From positions 1,178,001-1,242,000 of the forward strand of contig NZ_JADBEC010000001.1 in the NCBI RefSeq assembly GCF_014873945.1: a stretch of 64,000 nucleotides of DNA, read 5' to 3'. The DNA comes from Rhizobium viscosum (GTDB lineage Bacteria > Pseudomonadota > Alphaproteobacteria > Rhizobiales > Rhizobiaceae). Within the stretch, counting starts at the first letter, position 1; each line of letters starts with the position of its first letter. Shown one piece after another: positions 1 to 8,524 of the stretch. The translations under genes and the position numbers were made by a program. The notes below the pieces were generated by a model. It was not told the origin of the DNA. It ran no database searches and was given only the letters and a program-made list of their open reading frames with translations.

Positions 1-936
1 CAGACCGGCGGCAAGCTGATTGACGGCAAAATCGATCTGGCCGTCGAGCGCGCGCTTCTCCGCATCGTTGCGGCTGCGCTCGGCATCGTTCAGGGCGCGC
101 TGTTCGGCGGCCTGCGTCTCCAGCTCCTGTCGCGCGACTGCGCTATCGCGGAAGAGAGCGAGTGCACGGCCGATGTCGCCGAATTCGTTCTTCTTTTCGA
201 CGCAGGGGACGGCGCTGATGAGATCACCCGACGAAATGGCATGCACGCTTGATGTCAGTGCCTGCATCGGCCTGACGGAACGACGGATCGCATAGAAGGC
301 CAGCACACCGACGAGCAGCATCACCACCGCACCGACACTGAGAACCAGCATCTGCAATTGGTTCATCCGCTCATAGTAGACTTCCATGGGTATGCCGATG
401 AAGAGGATGCCGATCGTGGCACCGGAGGGATTCTTGACCGGGAAATAACCCGTCATGAACTTGCGGCCGAAGAGGTCCGCCGGACCGTAATAGGCATTAC
501 CCTGTGCGAGCACAGGCTGAGCGGGATGATCGGCAGCAAGCTTGGTGCCGACGGCACGGTCGCCATTTTCCTTCTTCACATTGGTGGAGACGCGGACGTA
601 ATCGCCTCCCTGCTTTTCGAAGATGGTGGCAACGCCGGCGATCGACTGCGCCGTGCGATCAACAAGCGAATAGTCGCCGAAGGCGGGGATCTTGTCTTCG
701 GTGACGCCGGACAGAACGTTGTCTTTCACATCGATGCGGACATCAGCATCGCTTGCGCCATAGAGAACCGCCATGGAGCGGCTTGCATCCTTCGCGTCGG
801 ATACCGCGCTATCCATGACATAGCTGCCGAGATTGTAATAGGTCACGCCGACAATCGCTGCGGTGCTGATCGCAAGCAGAAGCAGCGTGATCGCAACGAT
901 CTGGCGCACGATGGATGTCGAAAAGAAACGCAGCAT
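1..936 (-). CDS. Methyl-accepting chemotaxis protein, N-terminal part (cut by window edge)
   Basis: Membrane chemoreceptor that would sense a ligand in the periplasm and signal to CheA. The visible 312 residues start MLRFFSTSIVRQ. Transmembrane helix 1 lies at about 12-33, followed by a periplasmic sensor region of about 160 residues (single-Cache-like by layout) and a second helix at about 194-216. A HAMP-type linker and a coiled-coil region follow. The methyl-accepting signalling hairpin lies beyond position 1, so family membership rests on architecture and on similarity of the post-HAMP segment (AEQRALNDAERSRNDAEKR) to the next gene. The start is the first ATG of the frame and lies just before the hydrophobic N-terminus. 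The ligand is unknown. Confidence 0.85.
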   Translation of the reverse strand, partial: MLRFFSTSIVRQIVAITLLLLAISTAAIVGVTYYNLGSYVMDSAVSDAKDASRSMAVLYGASDADVRIDVKDNVLSGVTEDKIPAFGDYSLVDRTAQSIAGVATIFEKQGGDYVRVSTNVKKENGDRAVGTKLAADHPAQPVLAQGNAYYGPADLFGRKFMTGYFPVKNPSGATIGILFIGIPMEVYYERMNQLQMLVLSVGAVVMLLVGVLAFYAIRRSVRPMQALTSSVHAISSGDLISAVPCVEKKNEFGDIGRALALFRDSAVARQELETQAAEQRALNDAERSRNDAEKRALDGQIDFAVNQLAAGL

Positions 937-1137
937 CTGGAACCTCTGGCAAACACAATCGGTATCAGGTTCATAAGAATACGTTAGGGAAAATTTTCCC
1001 TTAACACGGGACCGCGCGAGGCGCTTTACTTGCGTTTTTTCAAATTTAGTATGACTTGACGAGCATAGCAGTCGCCATCGAGGCAGAAAATTTCAATCCA
1101 CTAAACTTTCATACAATCTGAGAGCGATTTTAGCGAA

Positions 1138-1166
1138 AACAAAAATGGCCCCAAACGGGGCCATTT
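1138..1166 (-). terminator. Rho-independent terminator of the 842-residue chemoreceptor gene
   Basis: A perfect 10-bp inverted repeat (AAATGGCCCC / GGGGCCATTT) with a 4-nt loop lies about 25 nt past the stop codon of the minus-strand chemoreceptor gene. On that strand it is followed by a T-rich run, as expected of an intrinsic terminator. Confidence 0.8.
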
Positions 1167-1189
1167 GTCTTGCAGGCTGAATATCGGAA

Positions 1190-3718
1190 TCAGGCGGCAC
1201 GGTACATGTGCACGTCGCTGCCGCCGTCGATCTTGAACTGCTGCACGAGATGCAGCAGCGCGTCCGCCTCGTTTGCCAGCTCGCGGCTTGCGGCAGTGGT
1301 TTCTTCCACCATCGCAGCGTTCTGCTGGGTCATCTGGTCCATCTGGTTGACGGTGGAGTTGACCCCCTGCAGCGCGCTCGACTGGTCGTGGCTTGCGCGG
1401 GCGATCATTTCGACGTGCTGGCTGATCGTGACGATCTGGGCGCTGATCTTGGCGAGAACCGTTCCGGTTTCCTGTACGAACTGCGAACCGGAATTGACCT
1501 CGTTCGTCGACTTGTTGATGAGGCCCTTGATCTCCTGCGCGGCAGCGGCAGAGCGCTGGGCAAGCTCGCGCACTTCCATGGCGACGACGGCAAAGCCCTT
1601 GCCGGCTTCACCGGCGCGGGCGGCTTCGATGCCGGCGTTGAGCGCCAGGAGGTTCGTCTGGAAGGCGATCTCGTCGATAACGCCGATGATCTGCTCGATC
1701 TGGCGCGAGGCGTCCTCGATGCGGCCCATGGCGTCGATCGCATTGTTGACGACGACGGCGGAGTCGTCGGCGCTACGTTTGGCCTGACGGACGATCTGGT
1801 CGGCATCCTTGGCGCGCTCGGCAGACGAGCGGACGGTGACGGTAATCTGGTCGACGGCGGCGGCAGTTTCTTCCAGCGACGCAGCCTGCTGCTCGGTGCG
1901 TTTGGAGAGATCCTCGGCGGACTGGGCCATCTGATTGCCGTTGCCCTGGATCATCTGCACGTTGTCGCGGATCTGGCTCATCGTGGCCTGCAGGCGCATC
2001 ATCGAACCGTTGAAATCCTGACGGAGCTGTTCGAGACGGCCGATGAAGGGCGTATCGATCGTCGTCGAGATATCGCCCTGCGACATGCGCTCGAGACCGG
2101 CGGCGAGCTCATTGACGGCATATTCGATCTGGCGGTCCATCTCTCGCTTTTCGGCATCGTTGCGCTGGCGCTCGTGCTCGGCGGCCTGACGCTCTTCGTC
2201 GCTTTGCTCCTCGATACGGATCTTGGAGATGGCATTTTCCTTGAAGATACCGAGGGCGCGGGCCATGTCGCCGATTTCGTCGGAACGCTTCTCACCGGAG
2301 ATGTTCGTGTCGAGCGCACCTTCAGCGATGCGACGCATGGCGGCAGTGATCTGGGCGATCGGCCGCTGCAGCGTCAGCACCAGCGCGATACCGCCGACGA
2401 TGGAGACCAGGATGCCGAGCGCGGTCGTGCCGACGGAGATGCTATTGGCCTGATCGCGCTCGGTGCCGGCAGTCTGCTTCTGCTCTTCCGCGAAGCTGGT
2501 CAGCTGGCCCCAGACGCCGTCGAGCTGCTGTCGCGCCGCGGCGTAATCGGTCGTACGCTGATTGATCACATCGACGAGGCTCTGTGCACCCTTGTCCATA
2601 GAAGCGAGAGCAGGCGTAATCGCGTCAACGATGTCGCCGGCGAAATTCATGCCCTTGGCACTGGCTTGAAGGGTGTTCAACATGGTGTTGAGCGTGGCGA
2701 TTTCCTGGTTCAGACGAACGCGATTTTCCTTGTTCGGCTTGGCGTTGAAATCGGCGAGCACGAGCTGCAGCGAATAGATGGAGCTTTCAAGGCGCCGTGT
2801 ATCCTCCAACACAGAGTTGGTCTGGGCGATGCGGCTGTCGAGCTCCACGAAGGTCGTCGTTGCCTCGCGCATCATCTGCGTGGCGGTGAGCTGCGTGTAA
2901 GTCGACATCTGGCGGAAGCGGGAAACGAGACGACCAAGATTGGCAACGCCCTCATCCGTGCCAGCCTCGGGTGCTGCCGCCTGAGCCTTCAAGTCGCTGA
3001 CGGTCTGCGCCATCGACTGCGTCATGCTCTTCTGGTTCTGCGGTACGGAGATCTCGATCATGCGCTGCGCCTTGATGATCTGAGGCAGCGCATCGGTCAC
3101 GACCTTCAGCTTGTCAGGCGAAGTCTGCGCCTTATTGAAATCATTCATGGCGGCTGCAAGCGTATCGCCGCCCTTCAGCAGACGATCCGCAGCGCGCAGC
3201 GTTGCCGTCGCGTTGCCTTCGTCGGTGCGGATGTTTTCTTCCAGCTGCTTGGCGTCGTAGCTGACGTTGAAGCGGTTAGTGATCATCACCTTCTGGGCGT
3301 CATCGATCTGCTTACGAAGGGCAACTTCCTGCTCATGCAGTGTCCAGAGCTTGCCGACGGTATCCGAAATGTCGTTCGTACCCTCGATGGCAGCCTGCAG
3401 GTTTTCATGACCGGCATTGTCGCCGATCTGCGCCATGGTGGTGTCAAGCGTCTGCCCCTGGGTCTTGATATCGGCATGAAGCTTGTCGCGCGCCTTCTCG
3501 TTGGTCGTCTGCAGGAAGTCGTCCATCGAGGCGTAGAGATCCTTGAACCCGCTCAGCGACTGGAGAACGCTGTTGGAAATCTCCATCCGGCCCTGCAGCA
3601 GACCGGAGGCATAAAGACCAGTCAGACCGACGGCGGAAATGGTGATGACGAATGGCAGAACAAAAATCAGAACCTTGGTCTGAATCTTGAAACGAGAAAG
3701 AATCTTATCAATGAACAT
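1190..3718 (-). CDS. Methyl-accepting chemotaxis protein, large periplasmic domain
   Basis: Transmembrane chemoreceptor of 842 residues. Helix 1 is at about 17-38. A long helical periplasmic domain of about 390 residues follows, then helix 2 at about 427-449, a HAMP domain, and the conserved signalling hairpin (EIAFQTNLLALNAGIEAARA at about 680-700). The extracytoplasmic domain is larger than the roughly 150 residues usual for Tar-type receptors and is predicted mostly helical, like helical-bimodular sensors. The C-terminus ends DVHMYRAA and has no NWETF-type CheR/CheB docking pentapeptide. It lies downstream of, and in the same direction as, nothing else obvious, and is likely monocistronic with its own terminator. 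The ligand cannot be deduced. Confidence 0.93.
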   Translation of the reverse strand: MFIDKILSRFKIQTKVLIFVLPFVITISAVGLTGLYASGLLQGRMEISNSVLQSLSGFKDLYASMDDFLQTTNEKARDKLHADIKTQGQTLDTTMAQIGDNAGHENLQAAIEGTNDISDTVGKLWTLHEQEVALRKQIDDAQKVMITNRFNVSYDAKQLEENIRTDEGNATATLRAADRLLKGGDTLAAAMNDFNKAQTSPDKLKVVTDALPQIIKAQRMIEISVPQNQKSMTQSMAQTVSDLKAQAAAPEAGTDEGVANLGRLVSRFRQMSTYTQLTATQMMREATTTFVELDSRIAQTNSVLEDTRRLESSIYSLQLVLADFNAKPNKENRVRLNQEIATLNTMLNTLQASAKGMNFAGDIVDAITPALASMDKGAQSLVDVINQRTTDYAAARQQLDGVWGQLTSFAEEQKQTAGTERDQANSISVGTTALGILVSIVGGIALVLTLQRPIAQITAAMRRIAEGALDTNISGEKRSDEIGDMARALGIFKENAISKIRIEEQSDEERQAAEHERQRNDAEKREMDRQIEYAVNELAAGLERMSQGDISTTIDTPFIGRLEQLRQDFNGSMMRLQATMSQIRDNVQMIQGNGNQMAQSAEDLSKRTEQQAASLEETAAAVDQITVTVRSSAERAKDADQIVRQAKRSADDSAVVVNNAIDAMGRIEDASRQIEQIIGVIDEIAFQTNLLALNAGIEAARAGEAGKGFAVVAMEVRELAQRSAAAAQEIKGLINKSTNEVNSGSQFVQETGTVLAKISAQIVTISQHVEMIARASHDQSSALQGVNSTVNQMDQMTQQNAAMVEETTAASRELANEADALLHLVQQFKIDGGSDVHMYRAA

Positions 3719-4026
3719 GGCGCGCCGTGCCTTTCATACACCACTCCTCCCGCCGGCAGCCTTCGGGCGCCAGCCGGGTGCATATCGAGCTGATCTACTA
3801 ACAGTTGGGAAAACCCTTGAACGGGCGGCAATCATTGCCGGTTCATCTCCGGCAAGACCGGAAACACCCAAATATTCGTCCACAATGTGTCAGATTATAT
3901 ATTAATTTTCGGATAAGCGGTGAGAACGCGTTAGCCGTGATCGCACAATAGTTGCAAATTACACGTCGCGGAATCGCGATACATCAGTCGCGCGACCGAA
4001 CATTTCCATTTCAAGCTGCGGAAAGA
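3719..4026. other. Intergenic region upstream of the chemoreceptor gene
   Basis: About 300 bp between the chemoreceptor start and a small membrane-peptide gene. It should carry the chemoreceptor promoter. I see no convincing -35/-10 pair, palindromic operator or conserved open frame. Confidence 0.4.
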
Positions 4027-4170
4027 TCAGATGAAGTGGGAAAGAAGAACTGCAATGCTGGCGGCGGTTGCACCGGCGGCGAGCATCAGATAGCGCAGAG
4101 TAACGAGCTTTGGATCAGGCTTTGCCTGGGCAACTACAATGGCGCGGGCGCGTCGAGTGTTTCTGTTCAT
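4027..4170 (-). CDS. Small membrane peptide, 47 residues
   Basis: A short frame reading MNRNTRRARAIVVAQ and ending in a hydrophobic stretch (about residues 28-46, alanine- and leucine-rich, ending LLSHFI). An Arg-rich N-terminus before a single C-terminal helix suggests a tail-anchored or single-span inner-membrane peptide. A GAGG Shine-Dalgarno sequence lies 8 nt before the ATG, which supports translation. I do not recognise a family. It sits alone between the flavoprotein gene and the chemoreceptor, both also on the minus strand but separated by more than 150 nt. Confidence 0.5.
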   Translation of the reverse strand: MNRNTRRARAIVVAQAKPDPKLVTLRYLMLAAGATAASIAVLLSHFI

Positions 4171-4336
4171 TGCGAAACCTCACTTCTATCTAAGCACAAC
4201 AATCCAACAAAACGGCTTGTCGGTAAAGCTTAATTTAGGAACGGCTTTGCCAACCTGCCATTGAGACAGGATGGCGCAGGCAATCTTAAGAAGTCTTGAA
4301 TCGGCGAAAAGGTTTCACGCCTACAAAGATTAGCAT

Positions 4337-5518
4337 TTACAATGCCTCACCGGCGGCAAATCCGGAGGCCCACGCCCATTGGAAATTATAGCCGCCGAGC
4401 CAGCCGGTCACGTCGACACATTCACCAATGAAATAAAGGCCGGCAACATCTTTCGCCTGGAGGCTGCGTGAATCAAGGGCGGCCGTATCGATGCCGCCGA
4501 ACGTGACTTCCGCGGTGCGGTAGCCTTCTGAGCCGGAAGGCTTCAAGGACCAGTTCTGTGCGGCATCGGCAAGCCTGGTCAGCAGCTTGTCGGAGAGGTC
4601 GGCCATGTTGCCGCTGACGCCCTCGCGTTCGACAATATGTTGCGCCAGGCGCTTCGGAAGGATCTCGCCGAGTGCGGTCTGTGCGGACTGGCGCCCATTT
4701 ACCTGCTTGGCTTTCTTCAGATGGGCGGCAATATCGATATCCGGTTCGATATCGATGGTGATCGCATCGCCCTCCCGCCAGTAGGAGGAAATCTGCAGGA
4801 TGGCGGGGCCGCTGAGACCACGGTGGGTGAAGAGCAACGCTTCGCGAAAGGCAGTCTTGCCGTGGCGGATCTCTGCGGGCGCGGAGATGCCTGACAGAGG
4901 CGCGATGCTTTCGAGCAAGGTCGGATCGAGCGTCAGAGGCACAAGGGCGGCGCGCGTTTCGGTAACGGCCAAGCCGAACTGCTCGGCAATGCGATAGGCA
5001 AAGCCGGTTGCTCCCATCTTCGGAATGGATTTTCCGCCCGTTGCGATGACCAGCGAGGCGGCTTCAAAGAGGCCTTCCGAGGTCGAGACACGGAAGCCGC
5101 CTTCGGTCTTTTCAACCCCTGATATTTCGACACCGAGATGCCAGACGGCACCTGCCGCACGCATCTCGTCGAGAAGCATGAAGATGATGTCCTTGGCGCT
5201 GTTGTCGCAGAAAAGCTGGCCGAGCGTCTTCTCATGCCAGGCGATGCCATGCCGATCCACCATGGCGATGAAATCGGCCGGTGTGAAACGGGCAAGCGCC
5301 GACTTGCAGAAATGCGGATTGGCGGAGAGGAAGTTCTTCGGACCGGCATTGATATTGGTGAAGTTGCAGCGGCCGCCGCCGGAGATGCGGATCTTCTCGC
5401 CCGGTGCTCGGGCGTGGTCCAGCACGGTGACGGAACGGCCGCGCTGTGCGGCGCGGATGGCGCACATCATGCCCGCGGCACCCGCCCCGATGACGATCAC
5501 ATCGCTCTTGCGCTGCAA
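4337..5518 (-). CDS. HI0933/BaiN-family FAD-dependent oxidoreductase
   Basis: Flavoprotein of 393 residues of the HI0933 (YhiN/BaiN) family. The N-terminal dinucleotide-binding motif GAGAAG is at residues 11-16, and the family hallmark GEKIRISGGGRCNFTN follows at about 42-57. The C-terminus ends with the usual GGYNFQWAWASGFAAGEAL block that closes the FAD site. The in vivo substrate of most members is unknown; BaiN in Clostridium reduces bile-acid intermediates, but that should not be transferred here. The gene appears monocistronic and diverges from the glutamine synthetase-family gene, with about 130 bp between the starts. Confidence 0.88.
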   Translation of the reverse strand: MQRKSDVIVIGAGAAGMMCAIRAAQRGRSVTVLDHARAPGEKIRISGGGRCNFTNINAGPKNFLSANPHFCKSALARFTPADFIAMVDRHGIAWHEKTLGQLFCDNSAKDIIFMLLDEMRAAGAVWHLGVEISGVEKTEGGFRVSTSEGLFEAASLVIATGGKSIPKMGATGFAYRIAEQFGLAVTETRAALVPLTLDPTLLESIAPLSGISAPAEIRHGKTAFREALLFTHRGLSGPAILQISSYWREGDAITIDIEPDIDIAAHLKKAKQVNGRQSAQTALGEILPKRLAQHIVEREGVSGNMADLSDKLLTRLADAAQNWSLKPSGSEGYRTAEVTFGGIDTAALDSRSLQAKDVAGLYFIGECVDVTGWLGGYNFQWAWASGFAAGEAL

Positions 5519-5647
5519 AATCCGTTTTCCCTGCTGAAATCGCGTCTTCTTTTTCCATCAAAGGACGAAAGTCAACGCCTTCCACCCCCTCGCCAATTGC
5601 CAAACTCCGGCTATGATGGCGTTACGATCAACGCAAACCGGTGTGTC

Positions 5648-7084
5648 ATGTCCCCAAAAAAGACGACGCTGAAGCCTGCCAGAAACGTACCCGCCTCGAA
5701 GAAATCCCCTCCCGATCCCGGATCTCTGCGCGGTGTTGCGAACTGGAAGGAAGCGGCGCAGTGGCTGAGGGCACGCGGTATCGAAGACATCGAATGCATC
5801 ACACCGGACCTTGCCGGCGTGCCGCGCGGCAAGATGATGCCGTCGTCCAAGTTTACCTCCAACACATCGCTCGCACTGCCTTCGGCGATCTATCGCCACA
5901 CGATATCAGGCGAATATCCGGAGGAGACTGAAAGCTTCCGCTACGAGCCGCGCGACAGCGACCTGAAGCTCGTGCCCGACCTTTCTACCCTGTCCGTGGT
6001 TCCTTGGGAAACCGACCCAACCGCGCAGGTCATCTGCGACATCGTCAATTCCGACGGACAGGAAGTTCCCTACACGCCGCGCAACGTATTGAAGCGCATT
6101 CTCAGCCTTTATTCCGAGCGCGGCTGGAAGCCGATCGTGGCGCCGGAAATCGAATTCTACCTGGTCGCCACGAATGACGACCCGGACTATCCGCTGCATC
6201 CGCCCAAGGGACGTTCGGGTCGTTCTATTCTCGGCGGCCAGGGTTATTCGATCGCCGGCATCAACGAGTTCGACGAGTTGATCGACGACATCTACCACTT
6301 CTCGGAAAAGCAGGGTCTCGAGATCGATACGCTGATCCACGAGGAAGGACCGGCGCAGCTCGAAATCAACCTCCGTCACGGCAATCCGATCGAACTTGCC
6401 GACCAGGTGTTCCTCTTCAAGCGCACGATCCGCGAGGCAGCGCTGAAGCACGATATCTACGCCACCTTCATGGCCAAGCCGATGCAGGGCCAGCCGGGTT
6501 CGGCGATGCATATCCACCAGTCCGTGGTGGACATCAACACCGGCAAGAACGTCTTCTCGAACAGTGACGGCTCGGCTTCGAAGGAATTCTTCCATTTCAT
6601 CGGCGGCATGCAGAAATACGTGCCGAGCGCGCTTGCCATGCTGGCGCCTTACGTGAATTCCTACCGGCGCCTGCAGCCGGATATGTCTTGCCCGGTCAAT
6701 AACGCCTGGGGTTATGACAACCGCACGACTGCCTTCCGCGTGCCTGTCTCCGATCCGCAGGCACGGCGCGTGGAAAACCGGCTGCCGAGTTCGGATGCCA
6801 ACCCTTATCTGGCGCTCGCCGCCTCGCTGGCATCCGGTCTGCTCGGCATCATGAAGGAAATCGAGCCGACGGCTCCGACCGAGGATTCGGCCAATGAAGG
6901 CTCGATCGACCTGCCGCGTGGGCTTCTCGAAGCCGTCGCACTGCTGGAAGACGAGCCGGCTTTCGAAGAGGTCTTCGGCGCAGAGTTCATCGGGCTTTAT
7001 GCCGGCGTGAAGCGCGGCGAATTCGAAACCTTCATGCAGGTGATCAGCCCCTGGGAGCGGGAATTCCTCCTTCTGAACGTGTGA
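5648..7084 (+). CDS. Glutamine synthetase-family ligase (gamma-glutamyl-amine ligase type)
   Basis: ATP-dependent ligase of 478 residues with a glutamine synthetase catalytic fold. Metal/substrate motifs include EIEFYL at about residue 167, PAQLEINLRHG at about 236 and MHIHQS at about 286. It lacks the adenylylation-loop context of GlnA and resembles PuuA-type enzymes that gamma-glutamylate polyamines or other amines. The ATG chosen precedes MSPKKTTLKPARN; an open frame continues upstream for 170 codons but that stretch overlaps the divergent flavoprotein gene and is not conserved-looking. A FAD oxidoreductase gene begins 9 bp downstream, so the two are probably co-transcribed for amine catabolism (inference). 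Confidence 0.88.
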   Translation: MSPKKTTLKPARNVPASKKSPPDPGSLRGVANWKEAAQWLRARGIEDIECITPDLAGVPRGKMMPSSKFTSNTSLALPSAIYRHTISGEYPEETESFRYEPRDSDLKLVPDLSTLSVVPWETDPTAQVICDIVNSDGQEVPYTPRNVLKRILSLYSERGWKPIVAPEIEFYLVATNDDPDYPLHPPKGRSGRSILGGQGYSIAGINEFDELIDDIYHFSEKQGLEIDTLIHEEGPAQLEINLRHGNPIELADQVFLFKRTIREAALKHDIYATFMAKPMQGQPGSAMHIHQSVVDINTGKNVFSNSDGSASKEFFHFIGGMQKYVPSALAMLAPYVNSYRRLQPDMSCPVNNAWGYDNRTTAFRVPVSDPQARRVENRLPSSDANPYLALAASLASGLLGIMKEIEPTAPTEDSANEGSIDLPRGLLEAVALLEDEPAFEEVFGAEFIGLYAGVKRGEFETFMQVISPWEREFLLLNV

Positions 7085-7093
7085 GGGCGCGCC

Positions 7094-8389
7094 ATGACGA
7101 AAGAGATATGGCAAAGCCCGATCGCGCCAGGCGTCTCCTGGTATCAAGCGACAGTCGGTGAGCGGCCGGATTATCCGGCGCTCGACGGCTCGAGGCAATG
7201 TGACGTCGCCATTATCGGCGGCGGCTATACGGGTCTTCAGGCCGCCTATAATCTCGCCAGGGCCGGCGTCTCCGTGACGCTCATCGAGGCAAACCGACTT
7301 GGCGACGGCGCCTCGGGGCGCAACGGCGGGCAACTCGGCACCGGCCAGCGCTGGTGGCCGGAAGAGCTCGAAAAGAAGATCGGCTATGAGCGTTCAAAGG
7401 CGCTGTTCGATCTTGCCGAGGATGCCAAGCGGCATCTGATGGATTTTGCGACCGAGCATCAGATCGACATGGACTATGTGCCCGGCCAGCTCAATGTCGC
7501 GCACAAGGAAAGCTACAAACGGGATTATTACGAGAATGCGGAAATCGCAGCCTTTCGCTACGACTATCCGCATATCCGTTTCATGGACCGCGAGGAGACC
7601 CAGGAGCGGCTTGGCTCCAAACGCTTCTATTGCGGCGTCCGCGATGTCGGCACCGGTCATATCCATCCGCTGAAGCTGCTGATCGGACTTGGCGGGGTGG
7701 CGGCCAATGCCGGGGCCGATATTTTCGAAATGACCAAGGCGACGTCCATCAGCCAGGCTGGCGGCAGGGTCCTGATCGAGACCGAACGGGGCACCATCAC
7801 CGCCAACCGTGCGCTGATTGCCTGCGACGGGCATATCGGCAATCTGGAGCCCGTGACGGCAAGCCATGTCATGCCGATCCGCTCCTTCATCGGGGCGACC
7901 GTTCCTCTCGACCGATTTCCTGATGTGATACCGGGTGGCGAGGCGGTGGCGGATTCGCGTTTCGTCGTGCGCTATTTTCGCAAATTGAAGGACGGGCGGC
8001 TGCTCTTCGGCGGACGCGAGGCGTATACGGCGGACAATCCGCGTGACATTTCGCAGCATATCCGCCGGCAGATCGCCGAAATCTACCCCGCGCTCAAGGA
8101 TATCGAGATCACCCATGCCTGGGGCGGATCGGTCGGCATCACCATGCCGCGCCAGCCTTTCGTGCGCGAGGTCATGCCTGGCGTCACCTCGATCGGCGGT
8201 TATTCGGGCCATGGCGTCATGCTGTCAAATTACTGTGGCAAGCTTTACGCAGAAATGGTGCTGGGAAAATCAGCCGATCTCGATCTCTTCAAGGCGCTCG
8301 ATATTCCTGCTTTTCCGGGTGGCGCGCGCATGCGGGCGCCACTGCTTTTCCTTGCCTTGTCGTGGTTTGCCCTCCGCGACAAGTTTTAG
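7094..8389 (+). CDS. FAD-dependent amine oxidoreductase (PuuB/DAO family)
   Basis: Oxidoreductase of 431 residues in the D-amino-acid oxidase-like family. The FAD motif GGGYTG is at about residues 42-47, followed by the typical GASGRNGGQ segment at about 73-81 and a C-terminal YSGHGVMLSNYCGKL flavin-contact block. It follows the glutamine synthetase-family gene by 9 bp. In the Puu pathway this pairing makes and then oxidises gamma-glutamylputrescine, so a similar two-step amine degradation is likely. The exact amine is not readable from sequence. The 3' end runs into a 135-bp gap before zwf. Confidence 0.87.
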   Translation: MTKEIWQSPIAPGVSWYQATVGERPDYPALDGSRQCDVAIIGGGYTGLQAAYNLARAGVSVTLIEANRLGDGASGRNGGQLGTGQRWWPEELEKKIGYERSKALFDLAEDAKRHLMDFATEHQIDMDYVPGQLNVAHKESYKRDYYENAEIAAFRYDYPHIRFMDREETQERLGSKRFYCGVRDVGTGHIHPLKLLIGLGGVAANAGADIFEMTKATSISQAGGRVLIETERGTITANRALIACDGHIGNLEPVTASHVMPIRSFIGATVPLDRFPDVIPGGEAVADSRFVVRYFRKLKDGRLLFGGREAYTADNPRDISQHIRRQIAEIYPALKDIEITHAWGGSVGITMPRQPFVREVMPGVTSIGGYSGHGVMLSNYCGKLYAEMVLGKSADLDLFKALDIPAFPGGARMRAPLLFLALSWFALRDKF

Positions 8390-8524
8390 TTCGATTGCGG
8401 ATTTCCTCTCCAGGCAATTCGCTCTAAAACCGATGACCGACAGATTCATTGCACCGCACACTGGCTTTTTTAAATCGATTAGATTAAAACGGCCACCAAC
8501 CAAGCCTGATTGAGAGACAAGCTC

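Noticed and set aside
1208..3793. Open frame of 861 codons on the plus strand opposite the chemoreceptor
   Set aside because: Mirror of a high-G+C coding frame. The minus-strand gene has HAMP and signalling domains; the plus frame has no recognisable motif.
5906..7333. Open frame of 475 codons opposite the glutamine synthetase-family gene
   Set aside because: Antisense artefact rich in Arg, His and Val; the plus strand encodes a clear enzyme.
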